From positions 1,736,001 to 1,800,000 of the forward strand of contig NC_019902.2 of NCBI RefSeq assembly GCF_000321415.2: a stretch of 64,000 nt of DNA, in the 5' to 3' direction. Positions 8,255-17,142 of the stretch are shown here, piece after piece. Each line of letters opens with the position of its first letter. Positions within the stretch are counted from its first letter, which is position 1. The position numbers and the translations under genes are program-made. Below the pieces are notes generated by a model that worked only from the letters and a program-made list of their open reading frames with translations, had not been told where the DNA came from and did no database searches. Source of the DNA: Thioalkalivibrio nitratireducens DSM 14787. Its GTDB lineage: Bacteria; Pseudomonadota; Gammaproteobacteria; Ectothiorhodospirales; Ectothiorhodospiraceae.

Positions 8255-10024
8255 ATGTCCAAGATTCCCAAGACCTGGATGCCCAAAGTGCAGATGCGCC
8301 GCATCGTCTGTCACTGGACAGCCGGCACCTACCAAGCCTCCGCTCTTGATCGCAAGCACTACCACATCCTGGTTGAGGGTGACGGGAACCTGGTACGGGG
8401 CAAACACAGCATCGCAGACAACCAGTCCACTACCGATGGGAAATACGCCGCGCATACCGCGCGGCTCAACACCGGATCGATCGGCCTGACGGTTTGCTGT
8501 ATGGCGGGGGCGCGGGAACGCCCGTTCGATCCGGGACGATTTCCAATGACCGAACGGCAGTGGCGCACCATGGCTCAGGCCGCGGCAGATCTCTGCGTGG
8601 CCTACGAGATTCCCGTCACGTCACGCACGGTGCTCGGCCATGGTGAGGTCCAGCGCAATCTCGGTGTGGCACAGTCGGGAAAGTGGGACCCCATGGTCCT
8701 GCCCTGGGAACCACGGCTGCCCACCGAACAGGTGGGCGAACGCTTTCGCGAGCTGGTACGCGCTTTCATCGACGGGGTCGTCCCGGACGAATCGCTGGGT
8801 GCGGATCTGGATGCAAAAATACTGGGTGTGGCATTGAAGGGCTCGCTTCATGCTGACGAAGAGGCGTTCCTGAAGGTGGAAAGCCTGGTCCAGGATGTAG
8901 GCTGGCAACTCCTCAACGCCTCCCGCGACACTCTGGCCCTGCTGCCTTCCGGTCACACGATGCCGCTGTTCTTGAACGGCGTGTTTCTCGATGGCGAGAC
9001 GGTGGTCCCGGACGAGGCGACCGAGAGCGAGGTGGCCGAATTGATGATGTCCCACGGCTATGTGCGAGCAGCCGCGGCAGCGGCTGCTCTGGAGTTGCCG
9101 CTTGTGTTCGACCTGGAGAAGAATCGGATCGAGATCGGCGATAAGCCGCCCCGGCGCTCGACCAAGCCTCCGGAGCACCGCCGCTGGGTCGTGGAGCCTG
9201 GGGATACGCTCTACGCTCTTGCCGCCCGTCACTTGGGCAACGGAGCCCGCTGGCACGAGTTGCTTCAATCCGATGGTCAGCCTTTCGACGAGGCCAGTGC
9301 GCGCCTCCTCGCGCCAGGCGACGTGGTGCTGATCCCGGGCCTCGCCGGAGCGGCGGTATCCGAGGAGCTCGCGCCCCCCTCCATTGAAGCCTTGCCAGTC
9401 CCCGAGGAGCTAACATGGCTGGACGGTTCCACGATTCATGCCTTGGCGGCAGCTTGCGTCGGCAGTGTGGACGCAGGACTTCGCAGATTCGCTGAAGAGT
9501 CCATCCCCGTGATCCTGGCCGAGTGCCTGGCCAGCGGAGTGAATACGCGAACACAGATTGCCTACGTGCTGGCGACCTCTGAGCACGAATCGCAGTGCGG
9601 GAAGTTCATGGTTGAGATCTGGGGACCCACTCCTGATCAAAAGCGCTACGAGGGACGTAAGGATCTCGACAATACACAGAAAGGGGACGGCTTCCGCTTT
9701 CGTGGGAGGGGCTATGTGCAGATCACCGGCCGACACAACTACAGGTTCTGGTCGAAAAGGCTGGGAATCGACCTACTCTCCAGGCCAGACCTCACCTACC
9801 AGGATCCAAGCATCGCGGCCCGCATTCTGGTCCAGGGCATGCGCGACGGGACTTTCAGGCCGGCGCACAAGCTGCCGAGGTACGTCAACGACGACGTCGC
9901 GGACTTCTACAATGCTCGCGAAGTGATCAACGGCGACAAGGCCCGCGTGGACTCCGGGCACACCGACGATCGCGGCACCCGAATCGCGCGTATTGCCGAG
10001 CGCTACCTTTCCAGCATGAGCTGA
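8255..10024 (+). CDS. peptidoglycan hydrolase: amidase - LysM - GH19-like lytic domain
   Basis: The ATG at 8255 has an ideal ribosome site (AGGAGGTG), better than the upstream in-frame ATG at 8213. Residues ~10-150 form an Amidase_2/PGRP domain with zinc-ligand contexts VCHWTAG, LGHGEVQ and GKWDP. A LysM-type repeat (WVVEPGDTLYALA) lies near residue 315. The C-terminal ~200 residues resemble GH19 chitinase/lysozyme domains (TSEHESQ with the likely catalytic Glu, RGRGYVQITGRHNY). No signal peptide or holin is seen and no phage structural gene is near. The gene lies 38 bp after the nSTAND1 C-terminus, so it may be the lytic arm of that module. A secreted-effector role or a captured endolysin remain alternatives. 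Confidence 0.8.
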   Translation: MSKIPKTWMPKVQMRRIVCHWTAGTYQASALDRKHYHILVEGDGNLVRGKHSIADNQSTTDGKYAAHTARLNTGSIGLTVCCMAGARERPFDPGRFPMTERQWRTMAQAAADLCVAYEIPVTSRTVLGHGEVQRNLGVAQSGKWDPMVLPWEPRLPTEQVGERFRELVRAFIDGVVPDESLGADLDAKILGVALKGSLHADEEAFLKVESLVQDVGWQLLNASRDTLALLPSGHTMPLFLNGVFLDGETVVPDEATESEVAELMMSHGYVRAAAAAAALELPLVFDLEKNRIEIGDKPPRRSTKPPEHRRWVVEPGDTLYALAARHLGNGARWHELLQSDGQPFDEASARLLAPGDVVLIPGLAGAAVSEELAPPSIEALPVPEELTWLDGSTIHALAAACVGSVDAGLRRFAEESIPVILAECLASGVNTRTQIAYVLATSEHESQCGKFMVEIWGPTPDQKRYEGRKDLDNTQKGDGFRFRGRGYVQITGRHNYRFWSKRLGIDLLSRPDLTYQDPSIAARILVQGMRDGTFRPAHKLPRYVNDDVADFYNAREVINGDKARVDSGHTDDRGTRIARIAERYLSSMS

Positions 10025-10100
10025 TCCTATGGCCCATCGTCGCTTGAGCAGATGCTCCACGCTGCCTTACACCACCCCACTCTGACCGAGAAACCGCATC

Positions 10101-11432
10101 ATGCCCGCCGCTCAGCTTCCCCTCTGCTTCGTCCTGATGCCCTTCGGCAAGAAACCTACGGTCGGCGGCACCGTGGTGGACTTCGATGCCATCTACCGCG
10201 GTCTGATCGCGCCCGCGATCGAGCAGGCCGGGCTTGACCCGCTACGCGCGGACGAGGAAATGACCGGGGGCATCATCCACAAGCCGATGTTCGAGCGGCT
10301 GATTCTGTGCGAGTACGCGGTGGCGGACCTGACCACCGCCAACGCGAACGTGTTCTACGAGCTGGGTCTGCGGCACGCGGTGCGCCCGGCGAGCACGGTG
10401 ACTCTCTATGCCGAGGACACCGGGCAACTCCCGTTCGACGTCGCTCCGCTGCGCGCGATCCCCTACCGGCTGGGTCCCGACGGCATCCCGGTCGATACGG
10501 CGGTAATCCGTGAGGCACTGACTGAGCGGCTGCGCGAGGCCCGCCACGGGGCAACCGACAGCCCGGTGTTTCAACTGGTCGAGGGCTTCCCCGACATCCA
10601 GCGGCTCAAGACCGACGTATTCCGGGAGCGGGTGGCCTATTCCGAGTCGCTGAAGCAACGCCTGGCCGCCGCGCGCAACGAAGGCGTCGAAGCCGTACGT
10701 GGCGTGGAGAACCAACTCGGCGCTCTCGCCGATGTCGAGTCGGGGGTGGTGATCGACCTGTTTCTGTCGTATCGGGCGGTGAAGGCCTGGGAGGACATGA
10801 TCGCGCTGGTGCCGAAGATGGCGCCGCCACTGGCCGCCACCGTGCTCGTTCAGGAACAGCTTGGACTGGCGCTCAACCGCGCTGGTCGCGGCGACGAGGC
10901 CGAGCGCGTGCTGCTCGACCTGATCACCCGGCGCGGGCCCAGCAGCGAGACCTACGGCATCCTCGGACGCGTGTACAAGGATCGCTGGGAACGGGCACTG
11001 AAGGACGGCGATACCCTGCTCGCGCGGGGTCAGCTCAACCAGGCGATCGAGGCCTACCTGAAGGGTTTCGAGACCGACTGGCGGGATGCCTACCCGGGGG
11101 TCAACGCGGTCACGCTGATGGAGCTGCGCGAGTCGCCGGATCCGCGCCGCGAGCGTTTGCTCCCGGTCGTCGCCTATGCCGTCGAGCGGCGCATCGCCGC
11201 GGGCAAACCCGACTACTGGGATCACGCCACCCGGCTCGAACTCGCCGTGCTGGCCAAGGACGAGGACGCGGCGCAGGCCGCGCTCGCGGATGCGCTCGCC
11301 GCGATTCGGGAGCCCTGGGAGCCGGAAACCACCGCCCGCAACCTCCGGCTGATCCGCGAGGCACGCCTGCGCCGGGGCGAGAGCCCGTCCTGGACCGAGG
11401 AGATCGAGCGGGTACTGGGCCGCAGAACATGA
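10101..11432 (+). CDS. TRAFs-binding-type (DUF4071-like) protein with nucleotide-binding N-terminus
   Basis: The first ~125 residues carry an FVLMPFG start, a Rossmann-like alternation and ADLTTANANVFYELGLRHA. This is the pattern of the nucleoside 2-deoxyribosyltransferase-like / TIR-related fold found in bacterial conflict proteins. The remainder is helical, TPR-like, with RRGPSSETYGILGRVYKDRWE typical of the MAP3K-type TRAFs-binding region. No catalytic assignment is made. The stop overlaps the start of the patatin gene as ATGA, and that protein has the same GxxYKRRWE-type helical module at its N-terminus. The two probably form a complex or a sensor-effector pair. Confidence 0.7.
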   Translation: MPAAQLPLCFVLMPFGKKPTVGGTVVDFDAIYRGLIAPAIEQAGLDPLRADEEMTGGIIHKPMFERLILCEYAVADLTTANANVFYELGLRHAVRPASTVTLYAEDTGQLPFDVAPLRAIPYRLGPDGIPVDTAVIREALTERLREARHGATDSPVFQLVEGFPDIQRLKTDVFRERVAYSESLKQRLAAARNEGVEAVRGVENQLGALADVESGVVIDLFLSYRAVKAWEDMIALVPKMAPPLAATVLVQEQLGLALNRAGRGDEAERVLLDLITRRGPSSETYGILGRVYKDRWERALKDGDTLLARGQLNQAIEAYLKGFETDWRDAYPGVNAVTLMELRESPDPRRERLLPVVAYAVERRIAAGKPDYWDHATRLELAVLAKDEDAAQAALADALAAIREPWEPETTARNLRLIREARLRRGESPSWTEEIERVLGRRT

Positions 11433-14071
11433 ACAGGGGGAACGGGAACATGGACGAGTCCATCAAGCAAGCCAGAACCCTACTGCAGGGGGAACAGCCA
11501 TCACCGGAGGGGTCCGTGCTCCGGAAGCTCGTCAAGGAATTGAAGGGCGCTCTGGAGTTCGCTCTGGCAAGCCAGGTCCTGGCCCGGGCCAGGCACCACG
11601 CCCCGGGCGATATCTGGATCGTCCAGCAGTTGGCCCTGTGCGCCTACAAGGACGAGGAGCGGCCGCCAGCCACCCGATTTGCCGAGGCCCTGGCGTTGCT
11701 GGAGGGGATCGGCCTGCGCGATCCCGGGAACCGTAACGCCGAAACCCTGGCGCTGGGCGGAGCGGTATACAAGCGCCGGTGGGAGCAGTTCGGAAAGCTC
11801 GAGGACCTGCACGAAGCACTGGTCTTCTATCGGGCAGCCTACGAGCGCAACCCGGAAGAGGACATGGGTTATGGTGGCGTCAACGCGGCTTTCGTGCTCG
11901 ACCGGCTGGCGGCCCGCGCGGCGAGCGTGGCCGCGCGCACCGGCACGGATCCGGTCGAGGCCGAGGCCCTCCGCGCGAAGGCTCGAGCACTGCGCGAGGA
12001 CATGGCCGTCGAGCTACCGCGAGCCGCGGAAAGGAACCCTGCCCTTGAGGGGCAGTACTGGTACGTTGCAACGCTGGCGGAGATCCAGTTCGGCTTGGGA
12101 AACTACACCCAGGCGGGAGAGTGGCTGGCCAAGGCCAGAAACATCGAGACGAAGGAATGGGAGCGCCAGACCACGTTCCGGCAACTGGTCACCCTGGCCC
12201 GTCTCCAGGGCATCGAAGCACCCATCGAGAATCGGGACAGCGTGAAATGGCATCCCGCGTGGCAGGCGCTTGCCGAGCTGTTGGGAGAGGAGACCGAGCT
12301 GGCCCTTTCCTGCTACCGGGGCAAGGTTGGGCTCGCCCTGTCGGGCGGCGGCTTTCGCGCCTCGTTCTTCCATTTGGGAGTGCTGGCACGCCTGGCGGAA
12401 ACGGATGTGCTGCGCAGCGTCGAGGTGCTGTCCACGGTGTCCGGGGGCAGCATCGTCGGGGCGCACTATTACCTGGCCGTGCGTCATTGGCTTCAGAGCC
12501 ATCCGGACCGCGGGATTTCCCGTAGCGACTATTTGGCGATGGTAAGCGAGTTGCAAAAGCAGTTCCTCGCCGGCGTACAGCGCAATCCGCGCATGCAGGT
12601 ACTCGCGCGCCTGGGCGAGAATCTGCGCATGATCTTCCGCAAGGACCGCTCCCGGAGCCACCGACTCGGTGAGATCTTCGAAGAAGCGCTGTACGGCCGG
12701 GTGGCCGACGGGCACCTTCTGGACCAGCCGCGTGTCCTTGCCGAGTTGCTGATCAAACCGGCGGGTGAATCCGATCCGGACTCGTTCAAACCCAGGTTCT
12801 CGAACTGGCGGCGCCGCGCCAGGGTGCCGGCGCTGCTGCTGAACGCCACGTCTCTGAACACCGGACATGCCTGGCAGTTCAGCGCCCGCTGGATGGGCGA
12901 GCCGCCCGGGCTGATCGGCACGGAGGTGGACGTCAATGAGCGACTGCGCCGCCCGTACTACAGGGACATGCCCACCGAAGCCCTGCGCCAGTATCGCCTG
13001 GGCCACGCCGTGGCCGCGTCAGCCTGTGTGCCCGGCCTGTTCGAACCGCTGGTCATCGAGGGTCTGTACCCGGAACGAACCGTGCGTCTGGTGGACGGTG
13101 GGGTCCACGACAACCAGGGTGTGGCCGGCCTGCTCGACGAAGGCTGCACGCTGATCCTGTGCAGCGACGCCTCGGGCCAGATGGACGACCAGAGCAACCC
13201 GTCCGACAGGCTCGTCGGTGTCCCGTTACGGGCGAACAGCATCCTGATGAAGCGGGTGCGCGATATCCAGTACCAGGATCTCGTCGCCCGCCTCGACAGC
13301 CGCGCGATCGAAGGGCTGTTCTTCGTGCACCTGAAGAAGGATCTCGCGTCCGAACCCCTCGACTGGATCGGCTCCGACGAACCCAGGTCCGAGCCGCAAC
13401 ACACCGGTCAGCGCACCCCTTACGGCGTGGATCGTGACCTGCAATCCAAACTGGCCGCGCTGCGTACGGATCTGGACAGCTTCACCGAGGTCGAGGCACA
13501 CGCCCTGATGCTGAGCGGCTACCTGATGACGGAACACCAGTTCCGCGAACTGCAGCAAGGCCACGAGAAGGAAGGTCAGCCCGGCACCTGGGGGGACTAC
13601 GATGTCGGCGCGCCGCGCGGCGATTGGTCGTTTCTAGCGTTGGAGGAGTTGCTGGGGCAACCGCCCGACAGCCCGGATGTTCGCCGCAAGGATCTGGGGT
13701 TACAGCTCCAGGTCGGTGCGGCTCGCCTCTTCAAGGTCTGGAGGCTGGTCCCGGCATTTCGCGTGGCCGGCTGGGCGGCTCTGATTGCCGCTCTGCTGGC
13801 AATCGCGACGCTGACGGCAACGTTCTGGAACACCCCGCTACCGAGCCTGGCGCCTACCTTGGGAGCCCTTGTCCTGATACTCGCGCTGATCGCGGCTGGT
13901 CTCATGGTCCCGGCGCTGAAGTGGGTCCAGCCGGAGCGCGCAATGCGGGGGCACCTGCGCAAGGGACTGATCGCGGTCGCGGGATTTGTCGCCTCCAGGG
14001 TGCACCTGGCATTCTTTGACCGCCTGTATCTCGCGCGCGGCCGGGTCGGCCGCTTGCTCGGCCTGAAATGA
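11429..14071 (+). CDS. TPR/TRAFs-binding - patatin phospholipase with membrane tail
   Basis: The protein has 880 residues from ATG 11429 (a second ATG lies at 11450). Residues ~1-260 are helical repeats related to the preceding protein (YKRRWEQF). A patatin domain follows: glycine-rich oxyanion region LALSGGGFRASFFHLG near residue 305, nucleophile motif STVSGGS near 338, and the DGG of the Ser-Asp dyad near 550 (LVDGGVHDNQG). The C-terminal ~140 residues hold two transmembrane helices. Patatin domains hydrolyse membrane lipids and are known effectors of bacterial immunity. ATGA coupling to the upstream gene suggests joint control of a membrane-damaging enzyme; the trigger is unknown. Confidence 0.85.
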   Translation: MNRGNGNMDESIKQARTLLQGEQPSPEGSVLRKLVKELKGALEFALASQVLARARHHAPGDIWIVQQLALCAYKDEERPPATRFAEALALLEGIGLRDPGNRNAETLALGGAVYKRRWEQFGKLEDLHEALVFYRAAYERNPEEDMGYGGVNAAFVLDRLAARAASVAARTGTDPVEAEALRAKARALREDMAVELPRAAERNPALEGQYWYVATLAEIQFGLGNYTQAGEWLAKARNIETKEWERQTTFRQLVTLARLQGIEAPIENRDSVKWHPAWQALAELLGEETELALSCYRGKVGLALSGGGFRASFFHLGVLARLAETDVLRSVEVLSTVSGGSIVGAHYYLAVRHWLQSHPDRGISRSDYLAMVSELQKQFLAGVQRNPRMQVLARLGENLRMIFRKDRSRSHRLGEIFEEALYGRVADGHLLDQPRVLAELLIKPAGESDPDSFKPRFSNWRRRARVPALLLNATSLNTGHAWQFSARWMGEPPGLIGTEVDVNERLRRPYYRDMPTEALRQYRLGHAVAASACVPGLFEPLVIEGLYPERTVRLVDGGVHDNQGVAGLLDEGCTLILCSDASGQMDDQSNPSDRLVGVPLRANSILMKRVRDIQYQDLVARLDSRAIEGLFFVHLKKDLASEPLDWIGSDEPRSEPQHTGQRTPYGVDRDLQSKLAALRTDLDSFTEVEAHALMLSGYLMTEHQFRELQQGHEKEGQPGTWGDYDVGAPRGDWSFLALEELLGQPPDSPDVRRKDLGLQLQVGAARLFKVWRLVPAFRVAGWAALIAALLAIATLTATFWNTPLPSLAPTLGALVLILALIAAGLMVPALKWVQPERAMRGHLRKGLIAVAGFVASRVHLAFFDRLYLARGRVGRLLGLK

Positions 14072-14174
14072 GTGACAACGCACACTTCGGCGCTGTTCCT
14101 CCGTATCGGGTACGCTGGCGCGCCTGGCACGGAAACTTGCGCCGGTACCTCTCGGCGACCCACAAGAGGGCTCG

Positions 14175-14870
14175 GTGAAGATCTTTCTCGCGTTTTCCTT
14201 CCGGGACGACGACAAGGCCCTCGTCGGTTTCGTCGAGCAGCTCCTGGCCAGTCACCACGTGCAGGCGATCACAGGCGAACGTCTAGCCGGGGAGCAGCTT
14301 ACCCCGGCCGTACAAAGGAGAATCGACAGCAGCGACGCCCTCGTGGCCCTGCTCACGCGTCGAGACGAGTTGCTGGGTGGCGGCTGGACCACCCACCAAT
14401 GGGTGCTCGACGAACTGGCCTACGCCCGCGCCCACAACAAGCGGGCGATCGCCGTGGTCGAGGATGGAGTTAACAACGGCGGCATGTACCAGCCGCATGA
14501 GCGGATCGCGCTGAACCGCGACCAACCCGTCGAATCCCTGCTGATCCTCTCGGAAACCATCGGCCTGTGGAAGCGCGCCGTGGGTCGCACGGTCAAGGTA
14601 CAACTGCTTCCGGCAATGCTGGCCCGGCGGCTCGGAGCCGCCGGCAACAATAGCCGGTGCCGCTATCGGCTCTGGCTACGGGGCGAGTTCACTGACTGGC
14701 GGGAGAGTACTCCGGTGCCCGAGGGCGGCGGTACCTTCCTCTACATCAACGGTGTCGACGACGAGCATCTGATTCAGTTGGAGGTCCAAGAGTACAACAA
14801 GGTCTGGCAGTCCGTCGCCACGTCGCAATGGATGCACATCAAACTCTCTTCAGTGGGTAATCAGCCATGA
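14175..14870 (+). CDS. TIR-domain protein
   Basis: The gene starts at GTG 14175 with MKIFLAFSFRDDD, a typical first strand and box 1 of a TIR fold. The segment THQWVLDELAYARAHNKRAI supplies the helix that usually carries the catalytic Glu in TIR NADases. Residues ~150-231 form a separate small beta-rich region of unknown type. Its stop overlaps the start of the next gene (ATGA), which also ends in a TIR-like domain. The pair is therefore probably one functional unit. NAD+ cleavage is inferred from family knowledge only. Confidence 0.8.
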   Translation: MKIFLAFSFRDDDKALVGFVEQLLASHHVQAITGERLAGEQLTPAVQRRIDSSDALVALLTRRDELLGGGWTTHQWVLDELAYARAHNKRAIAVVEDGVNNGGMYQPHERIALNRDQPVESLLILSETIGLWKRAVGRTVKVQLLPAMLARRLGAAGNNSRCRYRLWLRGEFTDWRESTPVPEGGGTFLYINGVDDEHLIQLEVQEYNKVWQSVATSQWMHIKLSSVGNQP

Positions 14871-15694
14871 GCCTCCGCATCGCACAGGACGCCCATTACC
14901 AGGGCAAGAACTGGTGGCGCTGGTCCGTCTGGCTGGATGGATCTCCGGCGGAACTCGACGACGTGTCGCATGTGGTTTACACGCTGCACCCCACCTTCCC
15001 CACACCGGTTCGCCACACCGACGATCGCAGTTCGGACTTCCGGATCTCTTCGGCCGGCTGGGGAGAGTTCGAGATCTTTGCGGAAGTCACACTCAAGAGC
15101 GGTGAGACCCTGAAGCGGCATCATTGGCTCACGCTCGAACAGCCGCCTACGAAACCAGACCAAGGACTGCCCAGAATCAAATCAACACACTCGGAGGTTC
15201 CACGAAAAGCCCGGAAACGGGGCATGGCCACGAACGATCTGGTTGGCAGCAGCCCTCCGCGCCGCGCTGCCACGAGAGGCGTCGCGCCCAAGACGGAGAC
15301 GCTGCCTCTCACCGTGTTCCTGTCGGGCAGCGTCGGGGATATGCCGGCCATACGGAACATCAGGGCGGTGCTCGAACGTCACGGTGCCAAGGTCACCACA
15401 GCGGAGGACATCGCTTCCGGACTGCCGTGGGAACACGCCATACGTGAGCGCATCCGCAACGCAGACGTTGCGGTGTTCGTCCTCTCACGCCGCCCCAGCC
15501 TCTTCCTGATGCAGGAGATCGAGCTAACCCTTGAGATCGGCACCGGACTCGTGGTTCCCGTACTCATCGGCACCGAAGTTGAACCGCCGCAGCAACTCCA
15601 AGGGTGGCAGGCATTCCGGGTCTCGGATGACAAGGAACTTGAAACGGTGGCCCTGGATGTCCTCAAGAGTTCAGTGGCAAGAGAACGCGGGTGA
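14867..15694 (+). CDS. pYEATS-like domain fused to a TIR-like domain
   Basis: The first ~95 residues read as a prokaryotic YEATS domain: W-W-V strand pattern, VVYTLHPTFP, then SSAGWGEFEIFAEV and a closing LTLE strand. A basic linker follows, and from about residue 145 comes a TIR-like / nucleotide-binding fold (LTVFLSGSVGDMPAIRNI, DVAVFVLSRRPSLFLMQEIELTLEIG). Eukaryotic YEATS domains read acyl-lysine marks. Prokaryotic versions have been noted in conflict systems with TIR and STAND genes. The start overlaps the preceding TIR gene by four bases. What the pYEATS part senses is unknown. Confidence 0.75.
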   Translation: MSLRIAQDAHYQGKNWWRWSVWLDGSPAELDDVSHVVYTLHPTFPTPVRHTDDRSSDFRISSAGWGEFEIFAEVTLKSGETLKRHHWLTLEQPPTKPDQGLPRIKSTHSEVPRKARKRGMATNDLVGSSPPRRAATRGVAPKTETLPLTVFLSGSVGDMPAIRNIRAVLERHGAKVTTAEDIASGLPWEHAIRERIRNADVAVFVLSRRPSLFLMQEIELTLEIGTGLVVPVLIGTEVEPPQQLQGWQAFRVSDDKELETVALDVLKSSVARERG

Positions 15695-15759
15695 TGGCCG
15701 AGAGGTCGTGGCTATGACTGCAGCGCTCGAGCACGCAAGGGGAGCGCACAGGCGTGGGG

Positions 15760-16200
15760 CTACCAGGGGCCGAAACGCGGGGCCGGGGCGTTGGTGTAGA
15801 AGTCCTCGCGGGGTTGCGGGAGCGGGCCGCGGTACTCGGCGGGGTAACGGGTGATCTGTCCGCTCCGGGGGTCGATGCCGGTCCACGAAAACCAGCGCCA
15901 AAAATCGCCGCCGGCCTCGATGATCCGCTGAGTGTCGGGCTCCCAGACCACATGCCCGGCCGGCGCAATCGCACTCACGCGCAGGCAGGCCCCGCTCGCC
16001 GCATCCCATACCCGCAGCGTCCCCTCACCCCCCGCCGACACAAGCCGAGCGCCGTCCGGCGAATACGCGCAGAACAACACCCAGCCCTCGTGCCCGCACA
16101 GCGTCCGCAGACGCTCCCCGCTCGCCGCATCCCACACCCGCAGCGTGCCGTCACCCCCGGCCGAGACCAGTCTCCCACCCTCGGGCGAAATGGTCCCGGC
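15760..16200 (-). pseudogene. C-terminal fragment of a WD40-repeat protein
   Basis: Reading leftward from about 16200, two WD40 blades are clear: SPEGGRLVSAGGDGTLRVWD and SPDGARLVSAGGEGTLRVWD. A closing HVVWEPDTQRIIEAGGDFWRW segment and a stop near 15760 follow. This tail is typical of STAND-WD40 proteins. Everything upstream is missing: at ~16200 the sequence switches abruptly to a plus-strand gene fragment. It is a remnant, likely of a second STAND-type gene in the island. Confidence 0.75.
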
Positions 16201-16203
16201 TGG

Positions 16204-17067
16204 ATGGCGCGCCTGCTGCCCCTGCGCGAGGAACTGTTGCGCGGAGACACCCGCCCGCTCTATCTCGGGTGGCTTGCGCGCGTCAGCGAGGGCGAGTTCG
16301 ACGCGGAGGAGCCGGAACCGCCACGGCCGGCGGGTCTGGGCGCGCTCACCCCGGCACAACAGGCACTGGCCGAGTTTCTCCTGCTCGACCCAGACCTGGT
16401 TGCCGCAGCCGCTGTGGCAAGTCCCGAGCTGCGGTCGCCGCAAGCGGCAGAATCGGATGTCGACGCCTGGCTGGCCACGCAGACTGCCGACGCCCTGCGT
16501 GCCCCGCTGCGGCTGATGCTGCTGGGCCAGCCGCTGGCGGCGGAACGTAGGCTACACGGCGAGTTCCTCGCCTGGCAACGCAATCAGCACCCGATGATCC
16601 CCCGCTCGGATCGACGAACGCTGGCCGAGATCGAGGCCGGCGTGGAAGCGGCACGCAGCCTGCGCCTGGAACGCGAACGCGAAGCGCGTGCCGCCAAGGA
16701 GGCCAAGCGCCAGGCAGAACACGCACGCTATCTCTCGACTGTGGCCCAACAGGCGGATCGTGTCTGGGACGAGATCGACACCCTCCTGGAGCGCCGCACC
16801 GGTGCCGCCTACGACGAGGCCCTTCAACGCCTGCAGGACCTCGCCGAGGCCCTGCAGGCCGCCGAACGCGAACAGGAGTTTCGCCGCGATCTCGAAAAAC
16901 TGCTGGCGGCCCATGGCGGGCGTCCCGCATGGATGAAGCGGCTGGAAAAAGCGGCTGGAAAAAGCGGGATTTCTGCCCTGCCAGTCCGTGAACGCGGTCA
17001 CCATCGACTGGGACCGGATGCCAGGCCGCTCCGAAGCCGGCACTGGCTCGTGACGTCTATCTGCTAA
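16204..17067 (+). pseudogene. C-terminal fragment of a SWIM-neighbourhood hypothetical protein
   Basis: The sequence from MARLLPLREELL resembles the C-terminal half of a large hypothetical protein that in other genomes is paired with a SWIM zinc-finger gene (RLLPLREELLRGDTRPLYLGWLA). A charged coiled-coil region follows (residues ~155-240). The N-terminal half is absent because the fragment begins exactly at the junction with the WD40 remnant. Near 16935 a short tandem duplication (CGGCTGGAAAAAG twice) precedes an extended C-terminus that looks out of register. Family recognition is from memory of the motif and is not certain. Confidence 0.5.
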
Positions 17068-17142
17068 GCCGGCACAACGGCCATCCGTCCGGGAATCGGC
17101 GCCGGTGTCTGACCGAGGTACGACGCTGCGCCTCGCGCTACG

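Noticed and set aside
8255-10024. Interpretation of the amidase/GH19 gene as part of a prophage
   Set aside because: No capsid, tail, holin, terminase or integrase gene is nearby; the neighbours are conflict genes.
14175-15694. Assignment of the TIR pair to Thoeris
   Set aside because: No ThsA-type SIR2/SLOG NADase gene is present, and the partner is a pYEATS-TIR fusion instead.
15754-16203. Plus-strand N-terminal extension of the 16204 fragment
   Set aside because: It is antisense to recognisable WD40 blades, and its sequence is Arg/Pro-rich junk.
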